Assembly: GCA_023101725.1 (NCBI GenBank)
Contig: JALJCO010003102.1
Location: 372,001 to 436,000 of the forward strand
Direction of reading: 5' to 3'
Source of the DNA: Atherinomorus stipes
Taxonomy: Eukaryota; Chordata; Actinopteri; Atheriniformes; Atherinidae
DNA: 64,000 nucleotides
The notes under the pieces were generated by a model. It saw nothing but the letters and a program-made list of their open reading frames with translations. It was not told the origin of the DNA and did not search any database. Shown piece after piece: positions 1-13,560 of the stretch (position 1 is its first letter; every line of letters begins with the position of its first letter). A program made the translations under genes and the position numbers.

Positions 1-500
1 GTCACAGATCTATTCAGGTATCACAAATTTTATTTTTGTGTTCTTTTTCAGCAATAATGAGTAAGCATCAAGATACAGATTTTTTAGGGCTGATGCCAAT
101 ACCGATATTTTGTCATCAGCCTCAGCCGCTGGCCGATACAGCCTGCCAATATTTGGGCTCGATACTACATTCGACCCCAAAATTAATATAATGATAGACA
201 CAATGAAAACTAATTTTGAAAACTCTTTTAAGAAAAAAAAAAAGAGAAAGAAACAAAGCACTTCAAACCAATAGACGGTATTAAAAAAAAGAAATGATGT
301 ACTTGGAACAATATCAAAAAGAAACATTAAACATGTAATATAAACTATAAAAAAAAACACTGCTGCCTGTTTAGATACTTATCTGTAAATTATGCCGAGG
401 GGGAGGGTATCGCCAACACACCTGACGTATCCGCCGATGCCGATACCAGCAAGAAATGCATGTATCGGCCTAAAATATCGGCCAGCCGATGTACCGGTAT
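1..500. mobile_element. Degraded hAT-like MITE sequence (CGGCCGAT-type repeat)
   Basis: The stretch has repeated phrases of the type ggccgat, ccgatgccgatacc and tatcggcc on both strands (about 90-170 and 430-510). These phrases are common in short teleost hAT-derived MITEs. No clean terminal repeats or target duplication could be placed, so the family is tentative. Confidence 0.35.
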
Positions 501-3500
501 ATCCTTAATAATTAGAATATTGTGGAAATAAATTTGAAGGTACAAGCAACCGTTGCTCTAACATTGAGGTGACAAATGGAAATAGCTACCTGTACCATTA
601 AAGATGACAAACAAACTAATTTATCTTATCAATCACAAAAGTAAGAATTCTTTTTTAGCTTAGAAGTTAGTGGTAGTTTTGCCTCTTTTACCACTCTCTG
701 AAACGAGAGATTAACAGATGAAAATAAACATTTTCATTGTGGTAATTATCAGTGTGTAGATTATTAATAAAAGTATGACAACATTGTAATTTAATCATAG
801 CTACATTGGTTTCAAATTGGTTGAACAGGCTCCCCATCTCCTATTTTGAGACAAAAAAATATAAGACTGACAACAGTATTTGTTTTGCCAACGTTTCATT
901 GTGATTTTTGTTAGCCGCAATAAACACATCAAATAAATCTGCCACCATGGCAGCCCTCCTTCATGATAAAGATCTTGATAAAGATCTTATCAAGTTCACT
1001 CACTTAAAGCAGCTGATTAAAAAGCTGTTACAGCCATGATTATACATCAGATAGGCCAGACTGCATCTGCCAGTTGGCCAGACGTTTCCTTATCATTCAT
1101 TGTGACCAATGATACAGATATCAACCCACATTACATATGTAGGGGCTGTTCTGCAACATGAAAGAAAAGTGAAATCTTCAGTGTCATTATTTCAAACTGC
1201 AAATTTTCATCAATAATGTAATTTTTCTTGTCTATAATCATGCTTTTTTAAAGAGTCTTTCTAGCTGAAAATAAAGATAAAACATCAGTACTAAAGAGCA
1301 AAGAGCACCTCAGTAGTCTCGCAAGACGGTGCTGCTCCCAAATCTTAAGCAAATATAATTTTTCTTAAAAATCATCCAGTTTTAACGTCCTGCTGAGCCT
1401 GTTAACTGGGGAAAAGCACCTACTGGCCAAATCTAGAGGATCGATAATGAGCAATAACGAGTAATAATGATTAAAGCCATTGAGATTTCTATCTGTTCCT
1501 TTAAGGCCAATAGAAAATGAATGACAGTGAGCAAATGTTCAAGTTTTTATTTCTTTTATAAATTATACTCCCAATTCATAATTGATTGGTGCAACTTTCT
1601 GTCTTTAAAAGACTGTCTTTGTAGTATGCTAAAATGATTTTTACTTGAGAACAAACTTCATCAGGCCTCAAACTGAAAGAATGATGAAGGGAAACAGAGG
1701 GACGTTTCCTTTGCTCCTGACAGAATACTCAATGTTTTTCCTCTGATCTCGTGATTCTCTGATCCCAGCCTTTCCCGACTTTCTTTACACTGAGTGCACA
1801 GAAGTAGAATATTACCTCACACAGATTCACATGCATCAAATGGATGTTTATCTTTCTTATGTTTGAACCTTCATTTTCCTCTAATTCTGCTATTGTTAAT
1901 TATGCAATATGCACTCACATGACTTGTGAAAGTAATAGAGTCTCTTACACACTTACCAGCAGCTTGAATGACATTTTGCACATTTCACAAATAATCTTTT
2001 AGTACATTTACTTTCAGCTGTAGTAGCCCTTCACCGCAAATAGCCTAAAGGCAGGTTAAGGTTAATCATCTCTACTTTCCTCCTCTCTGTATCCTCTCCC
2101 ATCATTTTCTATCCTCAAGCATTCTGCTGTGACATTAGCAGCTCTTAATGTGTTTGACATTTGTTTTAATAGATTTAATTTATGGGTGTGGAAACAATAC
2201 ATAGAGTAAACCAATAAATCAAATGGCAAATGAATGCTCTCTTTAACCCGGTGGCTGTGACTGGAGTGCACCCAGCCGGGAGGAAAAGAAACAGAGTAAA
2301 TTATTGTTTTAAAAGTAGCTGCAAGATTAATGAAACATTAGGAGCACTGTGCTGGCATAAGAGGTCACTGCCCACTTTTAATAGGTTATTCAATCACACC
2401 CAGCTGGAACTCTGTGTGTTCCTTTCTTTTTCCTTCCTTTGCTGAATGCAGTGGCATGAACCTTGCATGTCAGCAGACTGCTTACTCAACTGCCGCGAGC
2501 AGAGATGGTTTAACTAATGAAAAGACCTTTTTCAAAACTGGATGCCCTTTCAATCCAATCACAGTTTGAAATACAGCAGCGATGACCTTCGATCATCTTC
2601 TATGCTCCTCCGCAAACATATCTTTTTTATTATTATTCTATACTGTCAAAATTTTTATGGCGCATCATGAGGATTTTTTTATTTATTTTTTGTTTCTCCT
2701 GCACTTCTTCAGTGAAGATTAGGCCATTCAAGTCTTATTTCTACATCCAATTTTAGACGAAGTGAGAGAAAACAGGATTTCACACTCAGTGTCAGTCTTT
2801 CTCTTTACTGATCCCAGCATATTTATATTTTCAATTATTCTTATTTTTCTGCCACACATCTTTTTAGTGTGGTGACATTGATGCTAACACAATGTGTCTG
2901 TTTATGAGGCTAAGTAGGGCATGAAAGACTTTGCTCTACCAAGGAAAGAAAAGCAGCCCAGCCAAAGGTCAGTTATGGTAATATTCTAAGTTCCTACAGG
3001 CTTGGAAATAATGCACAGTTATCCAATCAGGAAAATGCTTTCCTGAGGTTATTTATCATTTAACATAACTCATTGTGTGGTTACATGGTTGTGAAGCAGC
3101 CTCAAGTAAAACAATAGCCTTGATAGGATGGCTTCAGGGTGTTCAAAAGCCTTCAGTCTATAGTTTCCACCATAGTATTTCTATACTGATGTGATTCCAA
3201 ATTTAGATTGGAATGCTTTAGTCTTTGCTTTCAATTCTTAATGATACAATAACTGTGTCTTCACATTTTATTCAGTTTGGATTTGTGTCAAAATGCATAA
3301 AATTACATGAGTTTAAATCCTCTCATCCTCTCGCAGCAGAGGAAATTTTAGCTTTTGCGTATTTTCCCTCACAATAAGATAAAATATAGCCGCAGGGCTG
3401 CTGTATATATTGTAAATATAGATCTTAAGAACGTGTAACTTGACACTTTAAGAATCTAATCAAGAGATGAACTCCATCTAGAGGCGTTCAAACCGACTAA

Positions 3501-6500
3501 GCTTAGTCTTCTTCTTTCATCTTGCCATCTTTAGTGGAACCCCTCTAGGCAGGGGCTTAAACGGCACCATACCTTTTACTGAGCTAAATCAAACACCTTT
3601 TTAATAATTCTCACACCATTTCATGCTCACTCAGCTCATCTTCCACCATCAGCACGAGCAGGGCCACTTCAGTCTCACACATGCACTCTAACATGAGGCG
3701 TGCTGCCAGCATGTCTCAAGTACAGGATGGCTTGCATCACTTCTTGAGGATGCTCAGATAATTAAAGGGGGGATGGGGGAGGATTTAATAAATGTCTTGG
3801 CTCTTCTACAGTTGATACAGTGACCGGTCTCCAGACTGATCCCTTACAATATGACGGCTCTGACAGCTTGTGATTATGGCTGGATATGTGAAATAAGAAG
3901 ATGGTGTAACACTAATCTGGCTGAATAACGGCGATGTGTCACCGAGCAAGCCAACTAAGCCAGCGATGATCTGAAAGCAGCCTACAGCCACACCTCCTTA
4001 AGCTCTCAGAGATGCTCGGTGACCAGCTCTTGTTTATCAGTTCTTGCAGGTTGTTGCACCTTCACACACAATCTCTGCTCATCACTAAAAAGAATCACTT
4101 AATTTATGAAATAATTTTCCCGAAACATAACACAGCTTTGTGTTAATAATCCATTTGATAAGGAGTATCATCCCTTTCGTCTTAAAAAGAAAAAAGGGAG
4201 AACTTGCACTGATGGTTAATGAAAGGTTAAGCCTGTTCTGTCAATTCAATATTTCCTGAGTCACCCTGCTTGCTCCATTACCTCTCAACAAACCTGAAAC
4301 ACACCTGAAGCACCCCCCCCCCCCCCCCCCCTCCCCCTCCACTCCGCATCTTCCTTCAACCATGGCCTCCATCAACCTCCTCACCCTGCTACAAATTACC
4401 AAACAAATGAACCCTTTCGCTGGAGACAAATGAGGAAAAATAGTCTTTGAAAAGAACCATTTATTTAAATCCCGCGTGACAGGGTGGAATCTCTGATCCC
4501 ATTTCTCTCCTTGAGTGCATATGGCGAAAAAAAAGAAGTCAGGCAAAAAGATGTGGGAATCACATCAGGCTTTTAAATGACATGTTCCTTAATATCCTCG
4601 CCAAGCGAGCCCATGTATCCGCACCAAAGAATCCTGGGAGAATTAGATGGAAATAAACCCTGCTGTAGACGGACACTTCAAACCAAAGCACATTTTTGTA
4701 TGCTTCATCTTATTCTTAGCTCAACTGTTCTTTTTTGTTACACAAACATTTATGCATCAAGGTCATATTTAAGATTGTCATTTTCATTTTTGTTTTTTTG
4801 TTGTTGTTTTTTTTTTAAACAACCTCTAGTGAAGGTAAATGATTTGTGAGTGAATGAAACATTAAGTGTTGTCCTTGTAAATAAAACAGCAAGGACTTTA
4901 CGATGGCCTGGATGTGATACTGTAATTTAAGTCTCACTCTAGGATGAGATGAAGAGGAGAAAGTTATTTTGGCAGCTTTTACACAACTGCAATCGCTCAA
5001 AAGTTAACCCCCCTGAGTTTACCGCCGTTGCTTCACAAGCACACCCCTGCCGTGCTGCCACGAAGCCGGGCGCCACTTTAAGGTCATTTTCCCCATGTCT
5101 AATTTTACCCTTGGGTACGCTCGAGTAGAGCGTATGAGAGCAGCCATCATTTTAAACACTTGTTTCAGGCGCTATTTCTTTCTCAGTTTATGTGCCTTCA
5201 TTCTGAGGTGATGGAGTGCTAATGAACAGACAGGCAGATGCAATTTGCCTAAGGTCCTTATGAGGCTTTCTTGAAGGCCTTGTGGGGAACACATTACTTT
5301 GCCCAAGCTCGATTTTACGGAGAGCGGAGCAGGTTGCACTTCGAGGCTCATGGGTAACAAATGAGGTGCATCATGAGGTGTATAAGGTTATCTAGTGGAT
5401 TATGGAAGATCCCATCAGATTGCTGTTTGACAAACACGGCTGATACTAACTTAAAGCTAATGAGCTGTAATGAATGCTTGTCATTTTGGACTAAAGAACA
5501 TTGGAGTGCACTTCAAAAACTCAAATGTTACCAAGTATATTTTTTCTAATTTCTGGCCAAAATATCTCGTCACACTTAAATTTTATGCCATTTACCTTTT
5601 GGCCACTAGGAGCGCTAAACCTGTAATGGTGCCAACGTCTCACAGGCCTCACGGTGATGACGCAAATTTAAATCTCCTCTCCCATGTTTGGATATTGAAA
5701 TAAACAAATCCATCAAGATTTAAGAATTTTCTAAAAGATTTTTCACCTTTGGAGGATATGCCCCTGGCGGAGGTATGCGCCTCTAAATGTTTCTAATTAT
5801 ATTTGTTTACATTTTTCCCCCGCTTGTGGATTGTTATTGAATTGCAACTACGTAGCTGAAACATCACACACACAAACGTACAATGCAAAGATAAATGCGC
5901 AATCAAAACCGGCCACGAAACCAAGTTGTAGTTTTGTGCACTGAATAAAGTAGTAACTTTGGTGAAACTCATGTTTGTTATGAGAATGTCTGGATTAGCT
6001 CAGCTTACGTGACATTACAGTGGCTCTGCTTCCTTCTCAACACCATATGAAAACCATACAACTAAACCAAGTGAATAGCTAATTGTTCTGTTACTTCTTT
6101 GATGTTTATTTGAATTACAGAGAACGCATTTATTGCTGCAAACCAGCCACAATTGCACAAAATGTTTAAGGAGTCATGGTCTCCTATGCACATGGCTTTG
6201 GTCTATGACAATTATCTTCTAGCCGTGTTTTGCTAACAGGAAACTATAGGCAGCTTATACGGCTCTTATTGACGTTGTTTTGTATAAACGCTGACTGAAA
6301 AAAAAAGAAAAGCATCACATTTCCGTATGTTTACACAACAGCCAAAGTTACTTACCAGTCTAATGATACCGTGGCAAACGGAGAGTGGGTTAGCTTCCAC
6401 ACTGCTGTTTCAAAAATCTCCAATGACTGAATTCTTTTCCAGTGTTAACTCGTGTTTTTGATCTGCTGTGATCCCTTTGCCTCTTTTTTTTCTGGCCTGC

Positions 6501-6780
6501 TCAGACATCACGTTCACCTTTTCACTTTGTTCCGCCATGACTAAGCTTCGAGTAATGAGAGAAAGCAGCACAAGTAGAGCTTTCTGTGTTTAAGAAAGAT
6601 GAGCCGTAAAGCAACTTGCTGTACTGCACTTTCATCGACGGCAGCCTCTCCAAAGTTACGATGTCTGGTTTCTGCAGTGGGCAGCCCGCTCAGAGTGCTG
6701 ACACGCGTCAGTCACTATATATTTGCCCCCCAAAAATCATCTAATACTACTCATATTAGGCTTAGTATCAGAGTCAAAAG
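501..6780. other. Probable nrxn1 intronic DNA without recognisable genes
   Basis: There is no exon with splice signals plus a recognisable protein. The sequence is AT-rich and mostly non-repetitive. A C homopolymer of about 20 bases lies at 4312-4331. Parts at 2040-2420 and 5000-5400 look like ordinary unique DNA with little simple sequence and could hold conserved non-coding elements, but conservation cannot be judged from one genome. The intronic assignment follows from the neurexin acceptor downstream and the known great length of nrxn1 introns. Confidence 0.5.
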
Positions 6781-6789
6781 TTACACAAT

Positions 6790-7115
6790 ATAACTTTAGA
6801 ATAAGACAAAATTACCTAAAGAGAAGTGTTTCAGTGAGATATAAGAATTTGTTTTAAGACAAATGCATCTCATAAAGAAAATGTTAGTTATTCCATTGGC
6901 AGAATTTTTTACTTACCTCAAGCAAAATATTCTTGGCCATTCTTGAAATAAGTGAATTATTTTTTTATTTATTTATTTTTTTTTGCTTGTAATTAGCATA
7001 AAATTTTGCCAATGGAATAACTAAAATTTTCTTGAAAAGATTCTTTGTCTTAAAACAAGTTATATCTCACTGAAACGCTTCTACTTAGGTGAATTTTAGG
7101 TAATATACTGGGTAA
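6790..7115. mobile_element. Foldback MITE with long terminal inverted repeats
   Basis: The left arm (about 6790-6915) and right arm (about 6998-7110) are imperfect reverse complements over roughly 110 bases. Shared blocks include TTTCAGTGAGATATAA, GTTTTAAGACAAA and TTCCATTGGCA. A short AT-rich loop lies between them. The architecture is that of a foldback MITE. There is no coding capacity and the superfamily is not determined. Confidence 0.75.
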
Positions 7116-7119
7116 GATT

Positions 7120-8740
7120 TGAGTTTTTGGAGTGTGTGCTTAGTGCTGTTTGAGTACCACTCAGTGTTCAGTAAACTTTAAGACATAAAGCTGATTTTTT
7201 TTTTTTTCTGGAAAAGATTAGAAATTAAATGATCACATCTTTCTTTCATCCTCAGTTCATTTTTCCCTAGCTTGCCTATTATGAAAAAAAAAATGCGGTC
7301 AGTTGATTGAGGGTTTAAAGTCTTTGTGTGAACAAAGTCTGTGGGGAGCCAATCAACAGATTGAAACAGAGGAAATAACAAAGCCCAGAGCTGGAGGTGT
7401 TAGATCACACAAGGAAGAACATCAAACCGAGGTGCTCTTGTCACATGGCTCACCCATGAGTCTTAACCTGCTATATCAGGTTGAAACTCCTGAACTCCAG
7501 CTCTGCCAGCGCCATGCAGGTGTCGACCAAGGTCTCAAACAAAACCCCGGAGTTGCAGTTTGAAAGTGTTTTTTCTTCCATCAGTCAGCTGCGTTATCCA
7601 CATTTCCAGCTTTTTGACTCCAAAAGGATTGATAACAAATATGAAAATAACTCACCGTTAATGCTTGCACAACCGCTTGCTGGGGACGAGCCGTGTCAAC
7701 CAGTGGCTTTTGCCCACGAGGCGAGGGCATTCTTCACACCTGTCTGCAAGGATAAGTGGGCTTGTCACAAGCAGAGCTAATCTGTTGCAACGCTCAGTCA
7801 CACTCAATCCCCTAGTGGAGCTCTGCACTTGTCCTTGAATGTCTGCTGGCACTAGAAGCATACTTGGGCTGCTGATCAGTCTAACCATGGTGGAAAACAT
7901 GTCAATGAAGAGCAGCAGCATCTCCTCTCCTGACAGACAGCTTAGAGGACTTTTGCCCTTAACAGTTAACATGTTCAATGGCCTTTCATCTGGCAAAGGC
8001 ATAAATGCCCTCAAACAGACGTGTTTTCTGTCTGTGTGGGTAATTAGCTAGTATTTCACCATTCAAAGTGCTGCATGTCTGAGCAGCAATCTGTCACTGA
8101 AGAAGAGAAATGAACATAATCAAAACAGCCCTTTATCTCCCAGAACTGTCAACAATGACTGAGAGACGAGAGAAAACAATGAAGAGAGCTGTCTGAGGCA
8201 TAGAGAGTGCTGTATTATAACTTGGACAGCAGTCAGAGTGTGAAGTAGGTCTGCTGATGTGTAATCACTCTCACTGGTGGAAATGATGCCCAAGCGTGGC
8301 ATCTGCTCGGTGTTACTGAATAGTTTAAGGTCATTTTTGTATTTAACTCTGCATCATAACAGTGTAGCATGGTTTCCACAATGGTTGGACGTGTGATTAT
8401 AAGAGCTCAAATAAAGGCTACAGGACCTCTTTTTATTGGCTCTTAAAAATGTGGTAAAGTCTCCTTCAGTTCTTAGTAAGCCTTTAAGATGAAATGTTCT
8501 CAAAAAACAATAAAAAGAAGTCTTTATTAGTGTTTATTTGAGCCTTTAAATTTGATATTACTTGAATGACTGATAAGCCAGCAACAGTTAGCGGGGGGGG
8601 GGGGGGGGTTGTAGTAAGTATTAGGACCACAAAAGGCAATGACACAAGGTAGAACTCTTTGCTCACTCACAGTTTGGTGATGAAATAAGGATGTGGAAAA
8701 ATTAAAGGTGAAGGCCCAAACCTTTCGTTTTGCGCGTTCA
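7120..8740. other. No recognised gene; poly-G tract near 8593
   Basis: No protein family was recognised in any frame. The 118-codon minus-strand frame at 7658-8014 and the 99-codon plus-strand frame at 7481-7780 lack motifs. A G homopolymer of about 17 bases lies at 8592-8608. Confidence 0.4.
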
Positions 8741-8744
8741 TGTG

Positions 8745-9335
8745 AAGGTGTAGTGGTGTCCCGAATCTTGTTCAGACCAAGGGGGAGGGGGAAGTGGTTG
8801 GGCTATCTGGCCCTCGAAACGAAGATTTTCCAGGGGCACACTAGAAAATGAGTGGCATGTGATATTTCCAAAGTTCCACGCGAAATACGGGCAAAATGGC
8901 GAGGAAATCAGGCGCGGTAGCCAGAGAAAGGCAGAAATATGAGTATTTCGATTTGATGTTTTACAGACATTTTATTGCAAATGTGATAAAAACGCTAGTT
9001 TTGTGATGTTACATGCATCTGCTCATGTCTGCAATGTATCATTGATGTTAAGATTGAGTCGAAGGCGTCTTCTTTTCCTTTCTTTTATGTTTTTTTTAGC
9101 CCAAAGCCGAAAAAATAATCCAATTGCCCAGGAAAGGGAGATTAATGCTGCTGCAGATGTCATTATTGCTTTATTTATTTACAAATCTTTATTGACAATT
9201 CAAGGCTGCCAGACAGCATTGTGAACTCTATCAGAAACAACCGTGATGTCAGTTGACTACGCCACAGACGACTCTTGGTGACGCATTAGGGTAGGGATGA
9301 AAACAGGAATTGGAATTGGACCTAAGTCATTATTG
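8745..9335. mobile_element. Possible GTGTCCC/GGAATTGG-type non-autonomous DNA element
   Basis: A left end reading gtgtcccgaatcttg near 8756 and a right end reading aggaattggaattggacc near 9306-9323 resemble the ends of two other elements in this window (24191-33693 and 35665-36343). The inverted repeat is weak here and no target duplication was identified. Confidence 0.35.
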
Positions 9336-9829
9336 CAAGGTGCTTATGGGCACGTCACTGGAAGCTAGCTTTTGTTTTCCATTTTCCTGATGAAAGAGTT
9401 GCTTTTTCTGGTGAATTCTAACATGAGAAGAAAGTTAGTCATGCAGAAAAAGTACTTTAACTGGCCAAGATCAAAGGATTGGAATAATAAAGGGATGTTA
9501 TGGTTTCTGTTTGTAGAGTAAAAGCTCTTTTTAAACTTAATGATAAGGTGAAATAATGCAGTTATTTGATAAAAAGGGAGCACCAAAGTCTAACAGGACA
9601 GTATGTGCAGCGATAAGTAGATTAAAAAAACTTATTTAACTGAAATATTAAAATGATGACATTTGTCTGTTTAAATTCCTCAACTGAGCCATAGTCTGAT
9701 GAATATTGTAGTTACTACGAATGTCATTAGCTTCTGTTCCTGTGATGGAGAGCGTTACATCCCCAGCTGAATGAAGGTCTAACTCATCACAGTGAGAGTG
9801 CAGCGCAAGAACTTGAATAAATCATGAAT

Positions 9830-10080
9830 TTAAGTTAATAAAATGCAGTGGCAAGCAGAAAAGTCTCCAGCTCTAATTTAAAAGAACTGAAAGTTGGAGC
9901 AGACTTAAAGTTTTCCAGGAGCTTGTTCCAGATATGTGGAGCATGAAAGTTAAATTCTGCTTCTTTGTGTTTAGTTTTGACCCTGGAGACAGTAAACAGA
10001 CCAGAGAGGTCTGAGCGGTTCATGATGGTGCAGCAGATCAGGAATGCATCAATGTTCTGAATCGCTCAGAGGTTGATACC
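9830..10080 (-). pseudogene. LINE (CR1/L2-like) reverse-transcriptase ORF2 C-terminal fragment
   Basis: Read on the minus strand, the fragment gives SRVKTKHKEAEFNFHAPHIW and then NKLLENFKSAPTFSSFKLEL. This is the usual end of teleost CR1/L2-type LINE ORF2 proteins (a form like APHIWNKLPE, then a serine-rich stretch and a hydrophobic tail), ending TFLLATAFY. Only this C-terminal stretch survives. The element is 5' truncated and shows no target duplication that I could place. Confidence 0.65.
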
Positions 10081-10571
10081 AGAAGAGTAAATTTATAAGC
10101 ATCTAAGCAGTGAACCACACTGAAAAGAAAGATACTTTGGTCAACTTTAAAAAAAAAAATTCAGTTGTTACAATCTAAGTTTATTAGTTTTTCTCAAATT
10201 AAACTTATGATTTCGTTGGAACTATAAATTTTAATTTACTGTAAATATATCTTGACAAAGAAAGAAATTACATTCATACAAAGTAAAATTAGAATTCCTA
10301 ATAAAGACCAAAATCAATTTCTTTTATTACAACTTAATTTTTCATTTTGAAATAAACTAATTAAATTGCTGTAATTTTGTTAAATGATTTTTTTCAGTTT
10401 TTCTCAAGTTAAATCTCTGATTTAATACAAAGTAAAAATTTCATCTAACCCTCACCAATTTATTATATTTAGTACTAAGTCAAGGTGGTACTTAATATAT
10501 GAGTTTGTGAATGAATAAAGATAAACGATTGTATGTCATGTTGATTCTGTGTCACACATCATTAAGCACGC

Positions 10572-11223
10572 TAGTGATGTGTCATGCTCAGAAGAGCCGG
10601 CTCTGAAAGCCGATGCTTCATAGTGAATCAGAAGAGTCGGCTCCCAGTTTTTTAGGAGATAGCAGTACTTTGTTTTGACTTGCCACTCTGGAGTCCATGC
10701 AGTCAGTCAGATGTGAGCATATAGGTTTGTAGATGAAAACAGAGAGGAAAGCTATGTTCCATTGCAAGTGAAAACAGGAGTTAGTGGTGAGGAATGTGTG
10801 TGTGTGTGTGTGTGTGTGCATTGCATTGTCTTGTAATATCACCATGTGACACCTTAAAGTTTTGTCTTTTTGTTTTTATTGTGTATCTTTTCTTCACCTG
10901 CCTAGGGGCTACAGATACTAATTAGCTTGTTAACTATAATCCAACATATTTACCTCTGTTGCTACATGCTCATTAATATGTACTGTCCCTATCAAAACAA
11001 CAAATAAATAAAAAAGTTTGAAGATAGAATAAATGCACAGAATTTTTAGGCTTCTCATGAAAATACTAAATTCAAAAAAGTTTTTAACACGCAAACCATT
11101 AATTAATTGCAAAATTAAGGGGAAAATATAGGGCCACAAATATCTTAAATTAAGAGCCGGCTCTTCTTTTGGAGCTCAATTTAAGAGCTGGCTCTCTGAA
11201 ATGAGTGGAACTTCCCATCACCA
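10572..11223. mobile_element. hAT-like non-autonomous element with GAGCCGGCTC sub-terminal motifs
   Basis: The left end (TAGTGATG..., then GAGCCGGCTC at about 10594) and the right end (GAGCCGGCTC near 11155, then ...CTTCCCATCACCA) form imperfect inverted repeats. This layout is typical of vertebrate hAT MITEs whose ends read like AGTGATGGGAAGTTC. The flanking 8-mers match at only 5 of 8 positions, so the copy is old or the boundary is off by a base. A (GT)n run lies at about 10797-10818. Confidence 0.6.
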
Positions 11224-11233
11224 TAGTGCGCAC

Positions 11234-12060
11234 TGTTGCCAACTTTTCAGGGTGAGAAGTCGCTGTAGGCTGGCCCAAAAGTCGCTAAATGACGTCACCG
11301 AACCAGACGATGAATTTTGCGCATGCGCAGTACCATATAATGACATCCCACATTTTTTTTTTTTTGCTTTAATTGTGTTTCCTCTGGGAAAAGCCGTTAC
11401 GATTTTTCGCACCCGTTTCAGAGCTTGCTCTAACCGTGCTGAACCTACACAAAACGTGACGTACCTGACGGCTCTCCACTGATTGGCCAAAGGAAGTTGG
11501 CGTCATACGCGTCATACGTGTTTTGCCTCGCCTCTTCTAAAAATATCTGGCTCTGTTTTCGGTGACTACAAGCTACAGAGAAAACTACAACAGCAGTAAC
11601 ACCTCGACATCGTCCAATGCCTCCATTGTTGTTTTACTTTACTGCCCACCGCGTTGCACGGCAGTGACATCACAGCAGTCTCCACCCATTTCCAGGTCTA
11701 GACTACTATTTCTCCTGTGTGGAAACAAAAACTGTCCTGATCGTCTTTACCGTGTGGTGCTGTACTGTGCTGTACTGTGCATGGTGCAAAGAAGACCCAA
11801 TAGTGCCACAAGACATCATGGGAAATAATCTAGATGAGGTGTGGTCATCTCACAGCAGCTCAGAAGGGCTGCTGCTTGCAAATGGACAGTGTGAACAGTG
11901 AATGAGTGTAAGGACACAGGCAGGGAGGGGCTGACAGCAGGCAGCACCCGATGAATGGGGAGCGATATAAACTTTATCTGTCTCTATGAACACCAGGAAA
12001 AGTCACTAGATTTGTCGCTAGGCACTTTTTTTGAAAATAAGTCGCTACATGTTGGCAACA
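11234..12060. mobile_element. DNA transposon remnant with TGTTGCCAAC ends and a GC-rich core
   Basis: Terminal inverted repeats are TGTTGCCAAC at 11234-11243 and GTTGGCAACA at 12051-12060. Sub-terminal copies of GTCGCTA occur in opposite orientation on both sides (near 11280 and 12016-12048). The interior is more GC-rich than its surroundings and holds TGACGTCA (11290-11297) and TGCGCATGCGCA (11318-11329), which are perfect CRE and NRF1-type palindromes. The open frames at 11201-11482 and 11562-11828 show no family resemblance. The element is non-autonomous as far as can be seen. Confidence 0.7.
11290..11329. promoter_or_regulatory. CRE (TGACGTCA) and NRF1-type (TGCGCATGCGCA) palindromes
   Basis: Both sites are perfect matches to well-known vertebrate promoter motifs and lie 20 bases apart inside the transposon at 11234-12060. 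CREB/ATF proteins bind TGACGTCA, and NRF1 binds the GCGCATGCGC palindrome. Whether the copy is active, and in which direction it would act, cannot be read from the sequence. Confidence 0.5.
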
Positions 12061-13360
12061 TGGTGCAACTTTAATGTCCAAACTGATCAGAGTTTCTTAA
12101 CAACTTCCTCTGAATGTGAACAAAACAAAGGCAGTAAAGCACATAACTCAAATTTATAGGATAAAAATCATAAATGGTTAAATTCCTGATGTACCTGCAT
12201 TTCCAATGAGCCTTTGTGGTTCAGATATGCTGAATTCTAAATATAGCCCCGCCCCCTTTGTTGTTCATGCAGGCTGTAGCTGAAACAACTTGATAAATTT
12301 ACTTTGAGTGAAAGTAAAACTTATTTCAGATTAGAGAGTGTGGTTTGTCACGCAATTCAGTTCAATCAATGTAAATAAGTCTTTTATATCAGCCACAGCC
12401 CAGATACTCTTTTTTTTGGTTGTATAGTGAGAACCAGATCAGCCCGATTCTGAATTAGCTGCAGCACTCTGTTCAAATTTGTCGAATTAATTCTTCTATT
12501 CAGCTTATTTTTCCCCAATTTCAAATAAGATCCTAAACATTAAGAGCAGGCCTACAAGAGGAGTAATCTAGCTGAGACAATATGAAAGTCATTCACATCA
12601 AATACAAAGCCTCTCATGCATCACTTCAAACTATGAGTTCCATATTCTTCAGCATATGTGAAGCATCTTTCCATAAAAACTCTTCAGCAATAAGGAGCAG
12701 AGCGGAAAGAGGGATGCAGCACATCATGTACTATAACAGCCCAAGCAACACTGAGGAGGTAATTCAAAGCTACATCTTAACACAGCTGCTTCTCTTTCTG
12801 CGGTGAATGCAAATGGCAGTGGAACATCCCAACGTCAAACTAGTCAATATTTCCACCCCCCAATCCACGGAAACCAGGGTGCTTTCATTTCCAGCTGTTA
12901 AGAGTTGTTGGATTTCAAACGTGCAACAAAAAGGGCTTAAGCAGAAATGATGAATGCTGTAATAACACCCTGAGAAATGTGCCAGGAGGACTGAGTGATG
13001 TGAAGGAGCTGACATGTTTTCAGAATATGCTCAGTTGAATGGCGGCATTTGGGAAACAGAAGTGGGAGCAGCCTTTGGCACAATCTGCTGAGTCAACTGA
13101 AGAATTGCCTCTTTCTGAAACATTTGCTTTCAAAGACTGCAATCGTCATGCCGCTTAGATATGTAGTAAATGTTGGAAATGTGGCTCGTTCATTCATGAC
13201 CACACAGCAAAACATGTGATGAGCCATGAGGTTTTAAATCTGCTCCCAAAGTATCGTTGAACGCATTTCTCTTCTTGTAAGCTTTACTTCTAAATGTAGC
13301 GAATCTCTTTCTCCTGCTGCATCTTATTCAGACTCTTCCACTACTTATTTGCCTGCTTTT
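12061..13360. other. Intronic interval without recognised features
   Basis: No gene, SINE or clear inverted-repeat element was recognised. The open frames at 12582-12806 and 12770-13015 lack motifs. Confidence 0.4.
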
Positions 13361-13369
13361 AACAACCTG

Positions 13370-13560
13370 ATCAGGCCTCTTGGGTCAGCAGGAGAAAGTC
13401 TTTTAGCTGCACCCAGAATAAAATCTGTTGCAGTCTGATTAGGGCGCTTTTAGAGTCCTGCTCTCAAGAACAAGCTGCCTGCTGACCTGAGATTTCTAAC
13501 ATCCACACTTAAAAACAAGCTCACAACATGTTATTCTCCCAGTCTGCTTCTTCACAGTGG
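13370..13560 (+). pseudogene. LINE ORF2 C-terminal remnant
   Basis: One plus-strand frame gives AAPRIK..., then ALKNKLPADLRFLTSTLKNK after two in-frame stops. This resembles the tail of CR1/L2/Rex-type LINE reverse-transcriptase proteins (a form like APRLWNKLPADLR then FK-rich). It is short and degenerate, hence moderate confidence. Confidence 0.5.
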
